The notes under the pieces: model-generated
The model's input: only the letters and a program-made list of their open reading frames with translations
Databases searched by the model: none
Told to the model about the DNA's origin: nothing
In this document: in pieces, positions 51,707 to 60,052 of the stretch
Position numbering within the stretch: position 1 is the first letter of the stretch
Layout: each line of letters opens with the position of its first letter
Made by a program: the position numbers and the translations under genes
Assembly (NCBI GenBank): GCA_013823635.1
Contig: PNML01000002.1
Span: 1 to 64,000 of the forward strand
DNA: 64,000 nt
From: Polaromonas sp.
GTDB lineage: Bacteria; Pseudomonadota; Gammaproteobacteria; Burkholderiales; Burkholderiaceae_C
Direction of reading: 5' to 3'

Positions 51707-53808
51707 GCGGGGTGGTTGGGCGGGGTGGCCGCTGCGGGCTCGGCGGGCGGTGGCGGGGCCAGCAGGGCCATGGGCACGGCGTACACATGGTGGGGCACGC
51801 GCAAACCGTCAAGCAAGAAGGTGCCCAGCGACTCCAGCTGGGCGCTGCTGGTGTGGCCGTTCAGGGTGGTGTCAAGCTGGGCGCCCACTTGGGTGGCCAG
51901 GCCTTCGCCCACCAGAATGGGGTGGGCCAGGTCGCCGGTCATGGCCACCAGGCGGTTGGCAATGGTGATGGTGCGCCCCATGACCAGGTGGGTGCGCCGG
52001 CTGGCCAAGCCAAACGAACCGGCGGTGGCCTGCCCGGTTTCCAGCCCCAGGCCCAGTTGCAGGGGCTCCAGCCCGGCGGGGGCGGGGTCGGGCAGCAGGC
52101 TGCGCGATGTCTCCAGCAGTTGCAGGGCCGAGGCCAGTGCCTGGTTGGCGTGGTCGGGCTGGTGGGGGGCGTCTTCGCCGTTCCACACGGCCAATATGGC
52201 GTCGCCCTGAAAGGCCTCAATCACGCCACCGTGCTGCTGCACCACCTGGGTGGCGGCCGAAAAAAAGGCGTGCAGCACGGCTGCTGCCTCTTCGGGCGGG
52301 CGGGCCTCGCAATAGGCTGAAAAGTTGCGAATGTCGGCAAACATGACGGTGACCTGCCTCAGCTGCGCCCTGATGGCGCCCGACGGCGGCTGCAGCGCCA
52401 GCGAGGCGGCCACCGGCGCCGGCAGGTAGCTGGACAGGTGCTGAAACAGCCGCTGGCGCTCGAGCCGGGTGCGCAGGTGCTCGGCGCTGGCCATGGCCAG
52501 GCTGGCCAGCAACACGGCCAGCGCGGGCACCACCCACCCCACCCAAATGGCGCTGTGCAGCAGCAACCCGGCGTGGGCCACCCACAGCGCCAGTGCGCAG
52601 CCCAGGCCCGCCACGGGCAGCAGCAGGGTGGCGGGGCGCTGGCGGGCGTTTTCGGTGGCGGCGGCCCGTGCCTCGGTGCTGGTGGCGCGCCAAACCAGCG
52701 CCGCCAGCAGGCCCAGCGCTGTCAGGGTGGCCGCCACTTGCAGCAGCCAGGCAGCGCGTGGGGTGTAGGGGGTGTGGCCGTCGAGCCACGCGGTGATGAT
52801 TTGCGCGTGCGCCAGCAGCCCGGAAGCGGTGGGGCCGTAGGGGGTGGCAATGCTGTCGTTGAGGCCGAAGGCGCTGCTGCCAATCAGGACCCAGGCGCCT
52901 TTGAAGAGTTCGGCGGGTGCCTTGCCGGTGAGCACGTCGCTGGCGGGCACGCTGATGAAGCTGCTGGGGTGTTGCCGCCAGCCTATGCGGATGTTGCCTT
53001 GCTCGTCCAGCGGCAAACGCGGCAGCACCTGCTGCTGGCCCACCAGGCTCCAGGGGGCATCCCACAGGCCGCCGCGCTGGGGGCGGATGTGGTTTTCGCC
53101 CGTGGCCTGCATGACGGCCGCCAACCCAAGGGCGGGGTAGGCCTGGCCTTGCCAGCACACCACGGCGGGCTGGTGGCGAACGATGCCGTCGTGCGCCATG
53201 CTGGGGGTGATGTGCCCGGTGCGCCCGGTGGGGGGCTGGCCCAGGGCGGCCAGTTGGGCGTGGTTGGCCAGGTGGCCTTCGGCAGTGGCGAATGGGGCGG
53301 GGCAGCTGGGCCAGTCCAGCGGGCTGGCGGGCTGGCCGGCCTGGGGCAGTTGTTCGGCGGCGTGGCCTGGGGCGTCGCCAGGGGGGCTGGCCTCGGGCGG
53401 TGCCATGGCAAACACCTGGGCCAGCACGGGGCGGTGGCGCTGCACGGCTTGCAGCAGGGCGTCGTCGTCAGGCCGGGGGTCGGTGAAGACCACGTCGAGT
53501 ATTTGCAGGCCGGTGCCCATGGCGGCCAGCTTGTCCAGCAGCTGGGCCACGGTGGGGCGGCTCCAAGGCCAGGGGCCAATGGCCTGGAGGCTGCGGTCGT
53601 CGATGTCCACCACAATGAGGCGGCGTTCGTCGTGGCGGGTGGCGCCCAGGCGCCAGACGGCATCGCCCACACGGGCTTCCAGCGCGTGGAGGGCGGGGGC
53701 GGCCCACAGCGCCAGCGCTGCGGTGACCACCAAAGACAGGAGCGCTGCGCTGAGTGTCAGCCAGCGCCACGGCGCGGTTGGGCGCCGTGCGGAAGCGGGA
53801 AAGACCAA
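51703..53808 (-). CDS. CHASE2-domain class III nucleotidyl cyclase, substrate residues missing
   Basis: 701 residues from a TTG directly after the fecR stop. A transmembrane helix, a CHASE2 periplasmic sensor (e.g. 'LIVVDIDDRSLQAIGPWPWS', 'LQILDVVFTDPRPDDDAL', 'GAWVLIGSSAFGLNDSIATP') and three membrane segments precede a cyclase domain. The metal-binding Asps are present ('MFADIRNF' at ~487 and 'QGDAILAVW' at ~534). The usual Lys before the second Asp is Ala ('EAFQGDA'), and the 'GDTVN.A.RL' motif reads 'MGRTITIANRL', replacing the Asp and Asn. It may therefore be inactive, unusual in substrate, or a pseudo-cyclase sensor. Confidence 0.88.
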   Translation of the reverse strand: MVFPASARRPTAPWRWLTLSAALLSLVVTAALALWAAPALHALEARVGDAVWRLGATRHDERRLIVVDIDDRSLQAIGPWPWSRPTVAQLLDKLAAMGTGLQILDVVFTDPRPDDDALLQAVQRHRPVLAQVFAMAPPEASPPGDAPGHAAEQLPQAGQPASPLDWPSCPAPFATAEGHLANHAQLAALGQPPTGRTGHITPSMAHDGIVRHQPAVVCWQGQAYPALGLAAVMQATGENHIRPQRGGLWDAPWSLVGQQQVLPRLPLDEQGNIRIGWRQHPSSFISVPASDVLTGKAPAELFKGAWVLIGSSAFGLNDSIATPYGPTASGLLAHAQIITAWLDGHTPYTPRAAWLLQVAATLTALGLLAALVWRATSTEARAAATENARQRPATLLLPVAGLGCALALWVAHAGLLLHSAIWVGWVVPALAVLLASLAMASAEHLRTRLERQRLFQHLSSYLPAPVAASLALQPPSGAIRAQLRQVTVMFADIRNFSAYCEARPPEEAAAVLHAFFSAATQVVQQHGGVIEAFQGDAILAVWNGEDAPHQPDHANQALASALQLLETSRSLLPDPAPAGLEPLQLGLGLETGQATAGSFGLASRRTHLVMGRTITIANRLVAMTGDLAHPILVGEGLATQVGAQLDTTLNGHTSSAQLESLGTFLLDGLRVPHHVYAVPMALLAPPPPAEPAAATPPNHPA

Positions 53809-55242
53809 TCAGCGCCCCCAAAGGGTGACGCCACGCAGCGCGCCCGCGGGCAGCAGCTTTTCAAAGGCATAGCCAGCTTCTTGCTGGTCAACCGTGACGG
53901 CGCCTGTGAGGGCGATGTCACCGGCGGTGGCTTTGAGTGCGCCGGTGGGCAGGACCTGCCCGCTGGCGTACACACCCTGGTAACCAATTTGGGTGTTTTG
54001 CAGCGCCAGGGCGGTTTGGAACAGGGAGCGCGAAAAGTCAATTTGCAGGTTGCCACCCAGCACGGCCACGGGTTGTGCCTTTTCCCAGGCCACGGGGGGC
54101 AGCAGGTGGGCGCTGGCGTTGGCCAGCCGGAAGTCCACCACGGCCTGGCTGGGCAGCACCGTGCTGGGGTTGGTGGATGGCGCTGTTTGCATGAGGGCGT
54201 AGGCGCCATTGCTGCCCATGCTGGTCAGGCCAGCGGCCACGGCTTCGGAGAAGGTGCGGATGTAGTCGTCGGCTTCAAACCGGGGCGTCCAGTTGTAGGA
54301 GGCCCAGCTGAGTTGGCGCACCTGGGGTGGGCCAACGACCACGACGGGCGGGGGCTCGGGCGTTACCTCGGCCACGGGGGGCGCGGGTGCCGGTGCGGGG
54401 GGGGTGATGTCCACCACCGGTGGCGGCGCTGGCGGTGGGGCGGGGGCGGGCACCTCAAGCACGGCCACGGCCACGCCACGGTTTTCGCTGTTGAGGGTTT
54501 TGGTGGCGGGGGCTGACTCGTGGCGGCTGTCGCTGGGGTCGGCGTTGCGTGGGCTGGCCAGGGCCAGCACTTCAGGGGTTGGCCTGGCCTGGCGGCTGGC
54601 GTTGTTGACGGCCACCAGCAGGGGGGCGCTGTCCCGGCTGCCGAGTTCGAGCATTTGGCCGCGCATGTCGCCAGACAGCAGGGTGGCCGTGCTGTTTTGG
54701 CAGGGGCCCACGGTTTGGGCGCAGCCGTTGTTCAGGGGCGCCAGCACAATGGCGCCGGTGTACACGGTGGCGGTGGTGCGCTCGGCGTCGGAGCGAACGG
54801 TGAAGTCGGTGCCCCGCACGCCAATGGCGGCCACAGGGGTGTTCAGGCGGAAGCGTTCGCGGGCGGCTTCGCCCCAGGCGCCGGTGATGGAGCGGGCCGC
54901 GCCTTCTTCGAGCTTGAACTTGATGGCGCCCAGCTGTGGCTGCTGGGGGTTGTGGCTGTAGCTCTCAATTTGCATGCGGCTTTGCGGGCGGACGCTGACG
55001 TTGCCGCCATCGACAAAGCGCAGGTACACATGGCCGCCGGCCTGGGTTTCGATGCGGTCGCCCACGCGCACGGCGCTGCCGGCCTGTGCCGGGCTGGTGG
55101 TGCCGTTGGCGCTGACGATGCGGGCCTGCCCGATGACCAGCATGGCTTCGCCCACCACGGGCGGGGGAGGCGGTTGTGTGGCCAGTGCGCTGTGGCAGGC
55201 CAAGACCAGCAGGCTGGAGAGGGTGGTGTGAGTGAGTGTCAT
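53809..55242 (-). CDS. FecR-domain periplasmic protein
   Basis: 477 residues. A signal peptide ends near 'ACHSALATQ'. The FecR domain spans ~35-150 ('AGSAVRVGDRIETQAGGHVY', 'GNVSVRPQSRMQIESY', 'TPVAAIGVRGTDFTVRSDAE'). A long Pro/Ala-rich linker (~270-320) separates it from a C-terminal beta-rich domain. In this family context (FecR + CHASE2 cyclase + TPR barrel) it is probably a periplasmic signal component. It is the first gene of the operon, divergent from a Crp regulator. Confidence 0.88.
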   Translation of the reverse strand: MTLTHTTLSSLLVLACHSALATQPPPPPVVGEAMLVIGQARIVSANGTTSPAQAGSAVRVGDRIETQAGGHVYLRFVDGGNVSVRPQSRMQIESYSHNPQQPQLGAIKFKLEEGAARSITGAWGEAARERFRLNTPVAAIGVRGTDFTVRSDAERTTATVYTGAIVLAPLNNGCAQTVGPCQNSTATLLSGDMRGQMLELGSRDSAPLLVAVNNASRQARPTPEVLALASPRNADPSDSRHESAPATKTLNSENRGVAVAVLEVPAPAPPPAPPPVVDITPPAPAPAPPVAEVTPEPPPVVVVGPPQVRQLSWASYNWTPRFEADDYIRTFSEAVAAGLTSMGSNGAYALMQTAPSTNPSTVLPSQAVVDFRLANASAHLLPPVAWEKAQPVAVLGGNLQIDFSRSLFQTALALQNTQIGYQGVYASGQVLPTGALKATAGDIALTGAVTVDQQEAGYAFEKLLPAGALRGVTLWGR

Positions 55243-55310
55243 GGCAATGCACCTTCGCAGGGGGAAAGTGATGATCGGACGTCAGTTTGGCACATTGGGG
55301 CGCGGGTGTC

Positions 55311-55326
55311 TGTGAGTGGGGTCACA
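55311..55326. promoter_or_regulatory. Perfect Crp-type binding site TGTGA-N6-TCACA
   Basis: 'tgtgagtggggtcaca' at 55311-55326 matches the CRP consensus half-sites exactly. It lies between the divergent fecR (start 55242) and Crp-like (start 55365) genes, 68 and 38 bases from their start codons, where it could control both. Confidence 0.8.
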
Positions 55327-55364
55327 CCTGCATTCACATGTGGGTCGCTAAACTCACCGGCCAC

Positions 55365-56063
55365 ATGCCCGTTTCCATCCAACTGCTGTCGCGGTTTCCT
55401 TTGCTGTTGCCTTTGGGCGCCGAAGCCATGGAGCCGTTGTCCCGCGCCATGACGCTGCGTGAGTTTGCGCGCCGTGGTGTGGTGGTGGCCAAGGAAAACC
55501 CGCTGTTCGACCTGGGGTTTTTGGTGGAGGGGCGGCTGCAGGGGGTGGATTTCACGGTCGATGGTCGCAGTGTGGGGCTGTATTTTGTGGACCCCGGCGA
55601 CTATTTCGGTGAGCTGCCGCTGGTGGATGGCAAGCCCCCGGCGGAGCATGTGGTGGCATTGGTCAAGTCCACCGTGGCGTTTCTGGATGCGCAGGCCGCC
55701 AGAAACCTCATTCTGACGTCGCCCGCGCTGGCGCAGGCCGTCATGTCGCGCTTGGCCCAGCGGGTGCGCAACGGCTTGGCGCAGCGCACGCTGCTGTCGT
55801 TGCCCAACCCGTTCCAGCGCCTGTGTGCGCTGCTCTTACAATTGCCCGCCGTTTCGGTGCAGGGGGTGGTGACGGTGGAGCAGGCCCCCACGCACCAGGA
55901 GCTGGCCATCATGATCAATGCGAGCCGCGAGACCGTGACCCGCACCTTTCAGGTGTTTTTTGCCCACCGCATTTTGGTCCGCGACGGCAACGCCCTGCGA
56001 CTCGAAAAGTGGGACTTGCTGCAAGACATTGCGCAGGGTCGGGTGGATCCACCCAAGGCCTAG
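55365..56063 (+). CDS. Crp/Fnr-family transcriptional regulator
   Basis: 232 residues from the ATG at 55365; a start at 55338 is also downstream of the binding site, whereas one at 55287 would overlap it. The N-terminal cNMP-binding fold includes 'VDPGDYFGELPLVDG', but the phosphate-binding 'RS' of cAMP-CRP is replaced by 'EH' in 'PPAEHVVALV'. There is no Fnr cysteine cluster. The HTH has 'THQELAIMINASRETVTRTF', the classic SRETV(G/T)R recognition helix, so it should read TGTGA-N6-TCACA. It probably regulates itself and the divergent fecR operon, with a ligand other than cAMP or none. Confidence 0.92.
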   Translation: MPVSIQLLSRFPLLLPLGAEAMEPLSRAMTLREFARRGVVVAKENPLFDLGFLVEGRLQGVDFTVDGRSVGLYFVDPGDYFGELPLVDGKPPAEHVVALVKSTVAFLDAQAARNLILTSPALAQAVMSRLAQRVRNGLAQRTLLSLPNPFQRLCALLLQLPAVSVQGVVTVEQAPTHQELAIMINASRETVTRTFQVFFAHRILVRDGNALRLEKWDLLQDIAQGRVDPPKA

Positions 56064-56124
56064 CGCGGGGTGTTGCCTTCGGGGCCTGGCGGGGTCTGGT
56101 CCTTCATTACCTTGATTTCCACAC

Positions 56125-56937
56125 GTGTTTTCCCCTTTGTTGTCTTATTTGTGGCCGCGCAGGCACTGGCCGTTGGTGGTTCAGCTCACGCAGCGTGAGG
56201 TGGATGGGCGTTTTCGCCAGAGTGTGATGGGCGGTTTGTGGCTGGTCATCACGCCATTGGCCATGTTGCTGGTGTTGACGCTGGTGTTCCGCCATGTGAT
56301 GGGGGTGCGTTGGCCGGGCCTGTCGCAGGAGGAGAGTCACCTGGCGTTTGCGCTGCGCCTGTATGCGGGCTTGGCGTTGTTCCAGTTTTTTGCCGACTGC
56401 GTGAACCGTTCGCCAGGGCTGGTGCTGGCGCAGCCGCAACTGGTCAAGAAGGTGGTGTTCCCGTTGGAGTTGCTGGCCTGGGTGAATGTGGGCAGCGCGT
56501 TGGTGGGGCTGCTGGTGTCGGGTGGCTTGCTGGTGGTGGGGGTGGCGTGGTTGCAGGGCGGCTTGCCGGCCTCGGTGCTGGCGCTGCCGCTGGTGTGGCT
56601 GCCCATGGTGCCGCTGATGCTGGGCCTGGGCTGGCTGCTGTCGGGCATGGGCACCTATGTGCGCGACGTGGGGCAGGTGCTGGGGCCGGTGTTGTCGGCC
56701 ATGATGTTTTTGACGCCCATTTTCTTTCCGGTGGAGGCGCTGCCGGCCTCGGTCAGGGGCTGGATGGTGCTGAACCCGCTGGCAGAACCCATCACCCAGA
56801 CGCGGCGCGTGTTGCTGGACGGGCAGTGGCCCGACTGGGCGGCCTGGGCCACCCACGCCGGCGTGTGTGTGCTGGTGGCTGTGCTGGGGGCGGCCTGGTT
56901 TGCGCGCGTGCGCAGGGGGTTTGCCGATGTCGTCTGA
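56125..56937 (+). CDS. wzm: ABC-2 polysaccharide export permease (Wzm-type)
   Basis: 270 residues from a GTG. About six transmembrane helices are predicted ('LWLVITPLAMLLVLTLVFRH', 'VGSALVGLLVSGGLLVVGVA', 'HAGVCVLVAVLGAAWFARV'). 'VVQLTQREVDGRFRQSVMGG' is the ABC-2/Wzm signature, and 'YVRDVGQVLGPVLSAMMFLT' and 'NPLAEPITQTRRVLLDG' are family landmarks. It exports a lipid-linked glycan across the inner membrane with the ATPase encoded next, which overlaps it by 11 bp. Confidence 0.92.
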   Translation: MFSPLLSYLWPRRHWPLVVQLTQREVDGRFRQSVMGGLWLVITPLAMLLVLTLVFRHVMGVRWPGLSQEESHLAFALRLYAGLALFQFFADCVNRSPGLVLAQPQLVKKVVFPLELLAWVNVGSALVGLLVSGGLLVVGVAWLQGGLPASVLALPLVWLPMVPLMLGLGWLLSGMGTYVRDVGQVLGPVLSAMMFLTPIFFPVEALPASVRGWMVLNPLAEPITQTRRVLLDGQWPDWAAWATHAGVCVLVAVLGAAWFARVRRGFADVV

Positions 56938-58252
56938 CGCCGAGGTGTTGATACGCGCTGAGGGTCTGGGCAAGCGGTATGAGCTGTTTGACCGCCCTGC
57001 AGACCGCCTCAAGCAGCTGCTGTGGGGGCGTTGGCGCAACTATGGCCGCAGCTTTTGGGCGCTGCAGGATGTGAACTTTTCGGTGGCGCGGGGCGAGGTG
57101 GTGGGCCTGGTGGGGCGCAACGGGGCGGGCAAGTCCACCTTGCTGCAGCTCATTTGCGGCACCCTGACGCCCACGGTGGGCTCGCTCCAGGTGAATGGGC
57201 GCATCGCGGCGCTGCTGGAGTTGGGTGCGGGCTTCAACCCCGATTTTTCGGGCATAGAGAACGTGTACCTGAATGCGGCGCTGCTGGGACTGAGCCGCGC
57301 CGAGGTGGATGCCAAGCTGGACGACATCCTGGCCTTTGCCGACATTGGGGCGTTTGTCCACCAGCCGGTCAAAACCTATTCCAGCGGCATGTTTGTGCGC
57401 CTGGCGTTTGCCGTGGCCACCAGCCTGGAGCCGGAAATTCTGGTGATTGACGAGGCCTTGTCGGTGGGCGACGGTGCGTTTGCCCGCAAATCGTTTGACC
57501 GGGTGATGCAAATGCGTGACCGGGGCGCGGCGGTGCTGTTTTGCTCACATTCGATGTACCACATCCAGGCGCTGTGCAACCGGGCGCTGTGGCTGCAGGC
57601 GGGCCAGGTGCGTTTGTACGACCAGGCGGCCAAGGTCACGTCGGCCTACGAAACGGCCCTGGTGGCGGAAACGGTACGCCAGGGTGATTTCGATAATTTG
57701 GTAGCAAACAATTCAATTGATGTAAGCGCTAAAGCCCATTTTGATTCAAATTCCGGGTCGAATGGTGCTGTGGCTGCGGCAACCGGGCCCGTTGGCGCGC
57801 ACGCCAGCGGCAGCGAGGAGACGGCGCGCATTGTGTCCATCGAGGCGTGGACCGATGACGGCCAGCGTGGGCGGGAGCTGGCGGTTCACTCGGGTCAGAC
57901 CACGGTGAGTTTGAGGGTGCGCTTTGCCAGCAACCTGGCGTTGCCGCCGCCGTCCATGGCCTTTGGCGTGGCGCACCTGAGCGGTGTGACGGTGTCCAGT
58001 GGCATCAGCTGCCGCAGCGGGCATGTGTTCGAGCGCGACGCGACCGGCGCAGGCGTGGCCTGCCTGGACCTGCCGTGCCTGCCTGTGTTGCAGGGGGACT
58101 ATTTCCTGACGGTGTTTCTGGCCTGCGAACGGGGCTTGCAGGTGTATGAGTTTGTGGAGCGAGCCGTCACGCTGCGCGTGAGCCAGGCGGGGCTGGAGCA
58201 GGGCCTGGTGGTGCTGCCCCAGCACTGGCACAACGGAGGTGCGCATGGCTGA
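56927..58252 (+). CDS. wzt: ABC polysaccharide export ATPase with C-terminal carbohydrate-binding domain (Wzt)
   Basis: 441 residues. Walker A 'GLVGRNGAGKSTLLQLICG', the signature 'VKTYSSGMFVRLAFAVA', Walker B 'PEILVIDEALSVGD' and the H-loop 'FCSHSMYHIQ' are intact. Residues ~300-440 form a Wzt-type C-terminal domain ('VHSGQTTVSLRVRFASN'), which in O9a systems recognises the terminally modified chain. The linker (57690-57746) is abnormally AT-rich and Asn/Ser-rich, probably a repeat insertion. It pairs with the upstream permease. Confidence 0.94.
   Translation: MSSDAEVLIRAEGLGKRYELFDRPADRLKQLLWGRWRNYGRSFWALQDVNFSVARGEVVGLVGRNGAGKSTLLQLICGTLTPTVGSLQVNGRIAALLELGAGFNPDFSGIENVYLNAALLGLSRAEVDAKLDDILAFADIGAFVHQPVKTYSSGMFVRLAFAVATSLEPEILVIDEALSVGDGAFARKSFDRVMQMRDRGAAVLFCSHSMYHIQALCNRALWLQAGQVRLYDQAAKVTSAYETALVAETVRQGDFDNLVANNSIDVSAKAHFDSNSGSNGAVAAATGPVGAHASGSEETARIVSIEAWTDDGQRGRELAVHSGQTTVSLRVRFASNLALPPPSMAFGVAHLSGVTVSSGISCRSGHVFERDATGAGVACLDLPCLPVLQGDYFLTVFLACERGLQVYEFVERAVTLRVSQAGLEQGLVVLPQHWHNGGAHG
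57690..57746. repeat. AT-rich 'agcgct' element inside wzt linker
   Basis: This stretch within a GC-rich gene has 'aagcgct' and long A/T runs and encodes an Asn/Ser/Asp-rich linker between the ATPase and carbohydrate-binding domains. It resembles the elements at 5963 and 38472. Confidence 0.4.
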
Positions 58253-59315
58253 GGGTGGGGAGGCTGCCCAGCCACTGGCCGACAAGCCCGGGCAGTGGCC
58301 GGTGTTGGCGTTGGGCGAGGCCGATTGGCCGGAGGTGCGTGCGCTGTTTGCCTTGGTGTTTGGTGCCACATTGTCGCCAGCGATGCAGGCGTGGAAGTAT
58401 GCGGGCGGGCGGGGCGCATCCATGGGGGTGCGCGACGGCGAGGGGGCTTTGGTGGCGCATTACGGCGGTGGCTTTCGCCCCATGGCGGCGGCGGAACAGC
58501 GGTGCACTGCGGTTCAGATGCAGGACGTGATGGTGGCACCGGTGGCGCGCGACGTGTTGGCGCGTTTTGGGCCGTTCGGGCGCATGAGCCGCGCGTTCAT
58601 TGCCCGGCATGTGGGGCCGCACATGGCGGCGCAGTTTGGTTTTGGTTTTCCCAGCGGCCGGCACATGCGGCTGGGGCAGCACTTGCGTTTGTACTGGCCG
58701 CTGGACAGCGTGTGGCAGTGGCACTGGGCGGCGTCGCTCGACCTGGCTGGCGCAGCCGCGGGGGAAGCCTGGCAGGTGCAGCCCCTGGATTGGGGCAGCC
58801 AGGCCGATGGCCTGGCCCTGGACGCCATGGCCGTGCAGGTACGGCTGGCCATGCCCGATGTGTTGATGCCGGTGCGCGATGCCGCCTGGTGGCGGCACCG
58901 CTTTGCCAACCACCCCGAGCACCGTTACGCCACCGTGTGGCTCAGTCGGCCAGGGCATGGGCGCGCGGCGGTGGCGGTGCTGAGGCGTGGCAGCCTGGGC
59001 GCAGCAGCCCCGGAAGCCACGTTGGCGGCGCCTGTGGGTGGCGCCTGGGAGCTGATGGACTGGCTCGCGCTGCCAGAGGCCGAGGCCCACCTGTTGCCTG
59101 CGCTGCACGGCTGGGCGGTGGCCCATGGTGCCGACGCGGTGCAGCTGTGGGCGAGTGCGCGTGCCGTGCAGGCTTGGCCAGGGGCGGTGCTGGAGGCGGG
59201 TGCGCAGGAGTTGGCCTGCACCATGGCGGTGACCCATGCGCATGTGCTGGGTCACCCGGTGGACCATTGGCGCGGCCGCGTGTGGGTCACGGGTGGCGAC
59301 ACCGATTTTCGTTGA
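58245..59315 (+). CDS. GNAT-like acyltransferase in a polysaccharide cluster
   Basis: 356 residues from the ATG overlapping the end of wzt. The N-terminal half has GNAT-like elements ('DWPEVRALFALVFGATLSPA' and 'VQMQDVMVAPVARDVLARFG'). A C-terminal half of similar plan suggests two tandem GNAT folds, as in Eis-type enzymes. It may acylate or acetylate the exported glycan or an amino sugar. There is no signal peptide. The family call rests on pattern and context. Confidence 0.65.
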   Translation: MAEGGEAAQPLADKPGQWPVLALGEADWPEVRALFALVFGATLSPAMQAWKYAGGRGASMGVRDGEGALVAHYGGGFRPMAAAEQRCTAVQMQDVMVAPVARDVLARFGPFGRMSRAFIARHVGPHMAAQFGFGFPSGRHMRLGQHLRLYWPLDSVWQWHWAASLDLAGAAAGEAWQVQPLDWGSQADGLALDAMAVQVRLAMPDVLMPVRDAAWWRHRFANHPEHRYATVWLSRPGHGRAAVAVLRRGSLGAAAPEATLAAPVGGAWELMDWLALPEAEAHLLPALHGWAVAHGADAVQLWASARAVQAWPGAVLEAGAQELACTMAVTHAHVLGHPVDHWRGRVWVTGGDTDFR

Positions 59316-59332
59316 GCGGGCGGTGCACTGAC

Positions 59333-60052
59333 ATGCAACAACTGACGTTTGTGTGCTGCGTGAACCGGCCGGAGGTGGCCAAACGGTGCTTGTTGGCCTC
59401 GCCCTGCCTGGCGCCTGGCCGGGGGCACCAGCTGGTGCTGGCCTCGGGCATGGGCAGTGCCGGCGAGGGGTTTGCCTGGGGGGCGAGGCTTGCCCGGCAC
59501 CGCTGGGTGGTGTTGGTGCACCAGGATGTGTACCTGCCCGAGGGCTGGGATGTGGCTTTTGCCGCCTCGCTGGCGCAGGCGGCTGCGCGGTTTCCGATGC
59601 TGGCGGTGGCCGGTGTGTACGGTGTGCGGGCCGACGGGGTGCACGCGGGCCATGTGTTTGACCGCGACCGCTGGCTGGGCGAGTCGCCGGTGGCCGCCCA
59701 GGCGGTGCGCTCGCTGGATGAGTTGCTGTTGGCCGTGCGGGTGGACACAGGGGTGGCACCCGACCGTGGACTGGGTTGGCATTTGTACGGCACCGATGTG
59801 TGCTTGCGGGCCCAGTCGCTGGGGTGGGCGGCAGCGGTGATTGACGCCCCGTGTGAGCACCGCGCCAGCTTGGTGCGCGATGTGGGGGCGGCCAGTGTGG
59901 CGCAGCGGGAGGCCTTGTTGCCGGTGGTGGTGGCGTTCAATGCCAGCGCCAGGCGGTTGGCGGCCTTGTGGCCTCAGGCCATGCCCGTGGTGACGCCGGT
60001 GGCCACACTGACCACGGACTTTGAACTGACTTTGCCGTTGCTGGCGTCATGA
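59333..60052 (+). CDS. GT2-like glycosyltransferase (StrF-type fold)
   Basis: 239 residues. 'LTFVCCVNRPEVAKRCLLAS' starts a GT-A-type fold, and 'WVVLVHQDVYLPEGWD' contains the short acidic motif of the StrF-domain family (PF13712-like). 'LYGTDVCLRAQSLGWAAAVI' is the distal acidic region. It overlaps the next gene by 4 bp (ATGA). It probably adds one sugar to the glycan exported by Wzm/Wzt. Confidence 0.75.
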   Translation: MQQLTFVCCVNRPEVAKRCLLASPCLAPGRGHQLVLASGMGSAGEGFAWGARLARHRWVVLVHQDVYLPEGWDVAFAASLAQAAARFPMLAVAGVYGVRADGVHAGHVFDRDRWLGESPVAAQAVRSLDELLLAVRVDTGVAPDRGLGWHLYGTDVCLRAQSLGWAAAVIDAPCEHRASLVRDVGAASVAQREALLPVVVAFNASARRLAALWPQAMPVVTPVATLTTDFELTLPLLAS

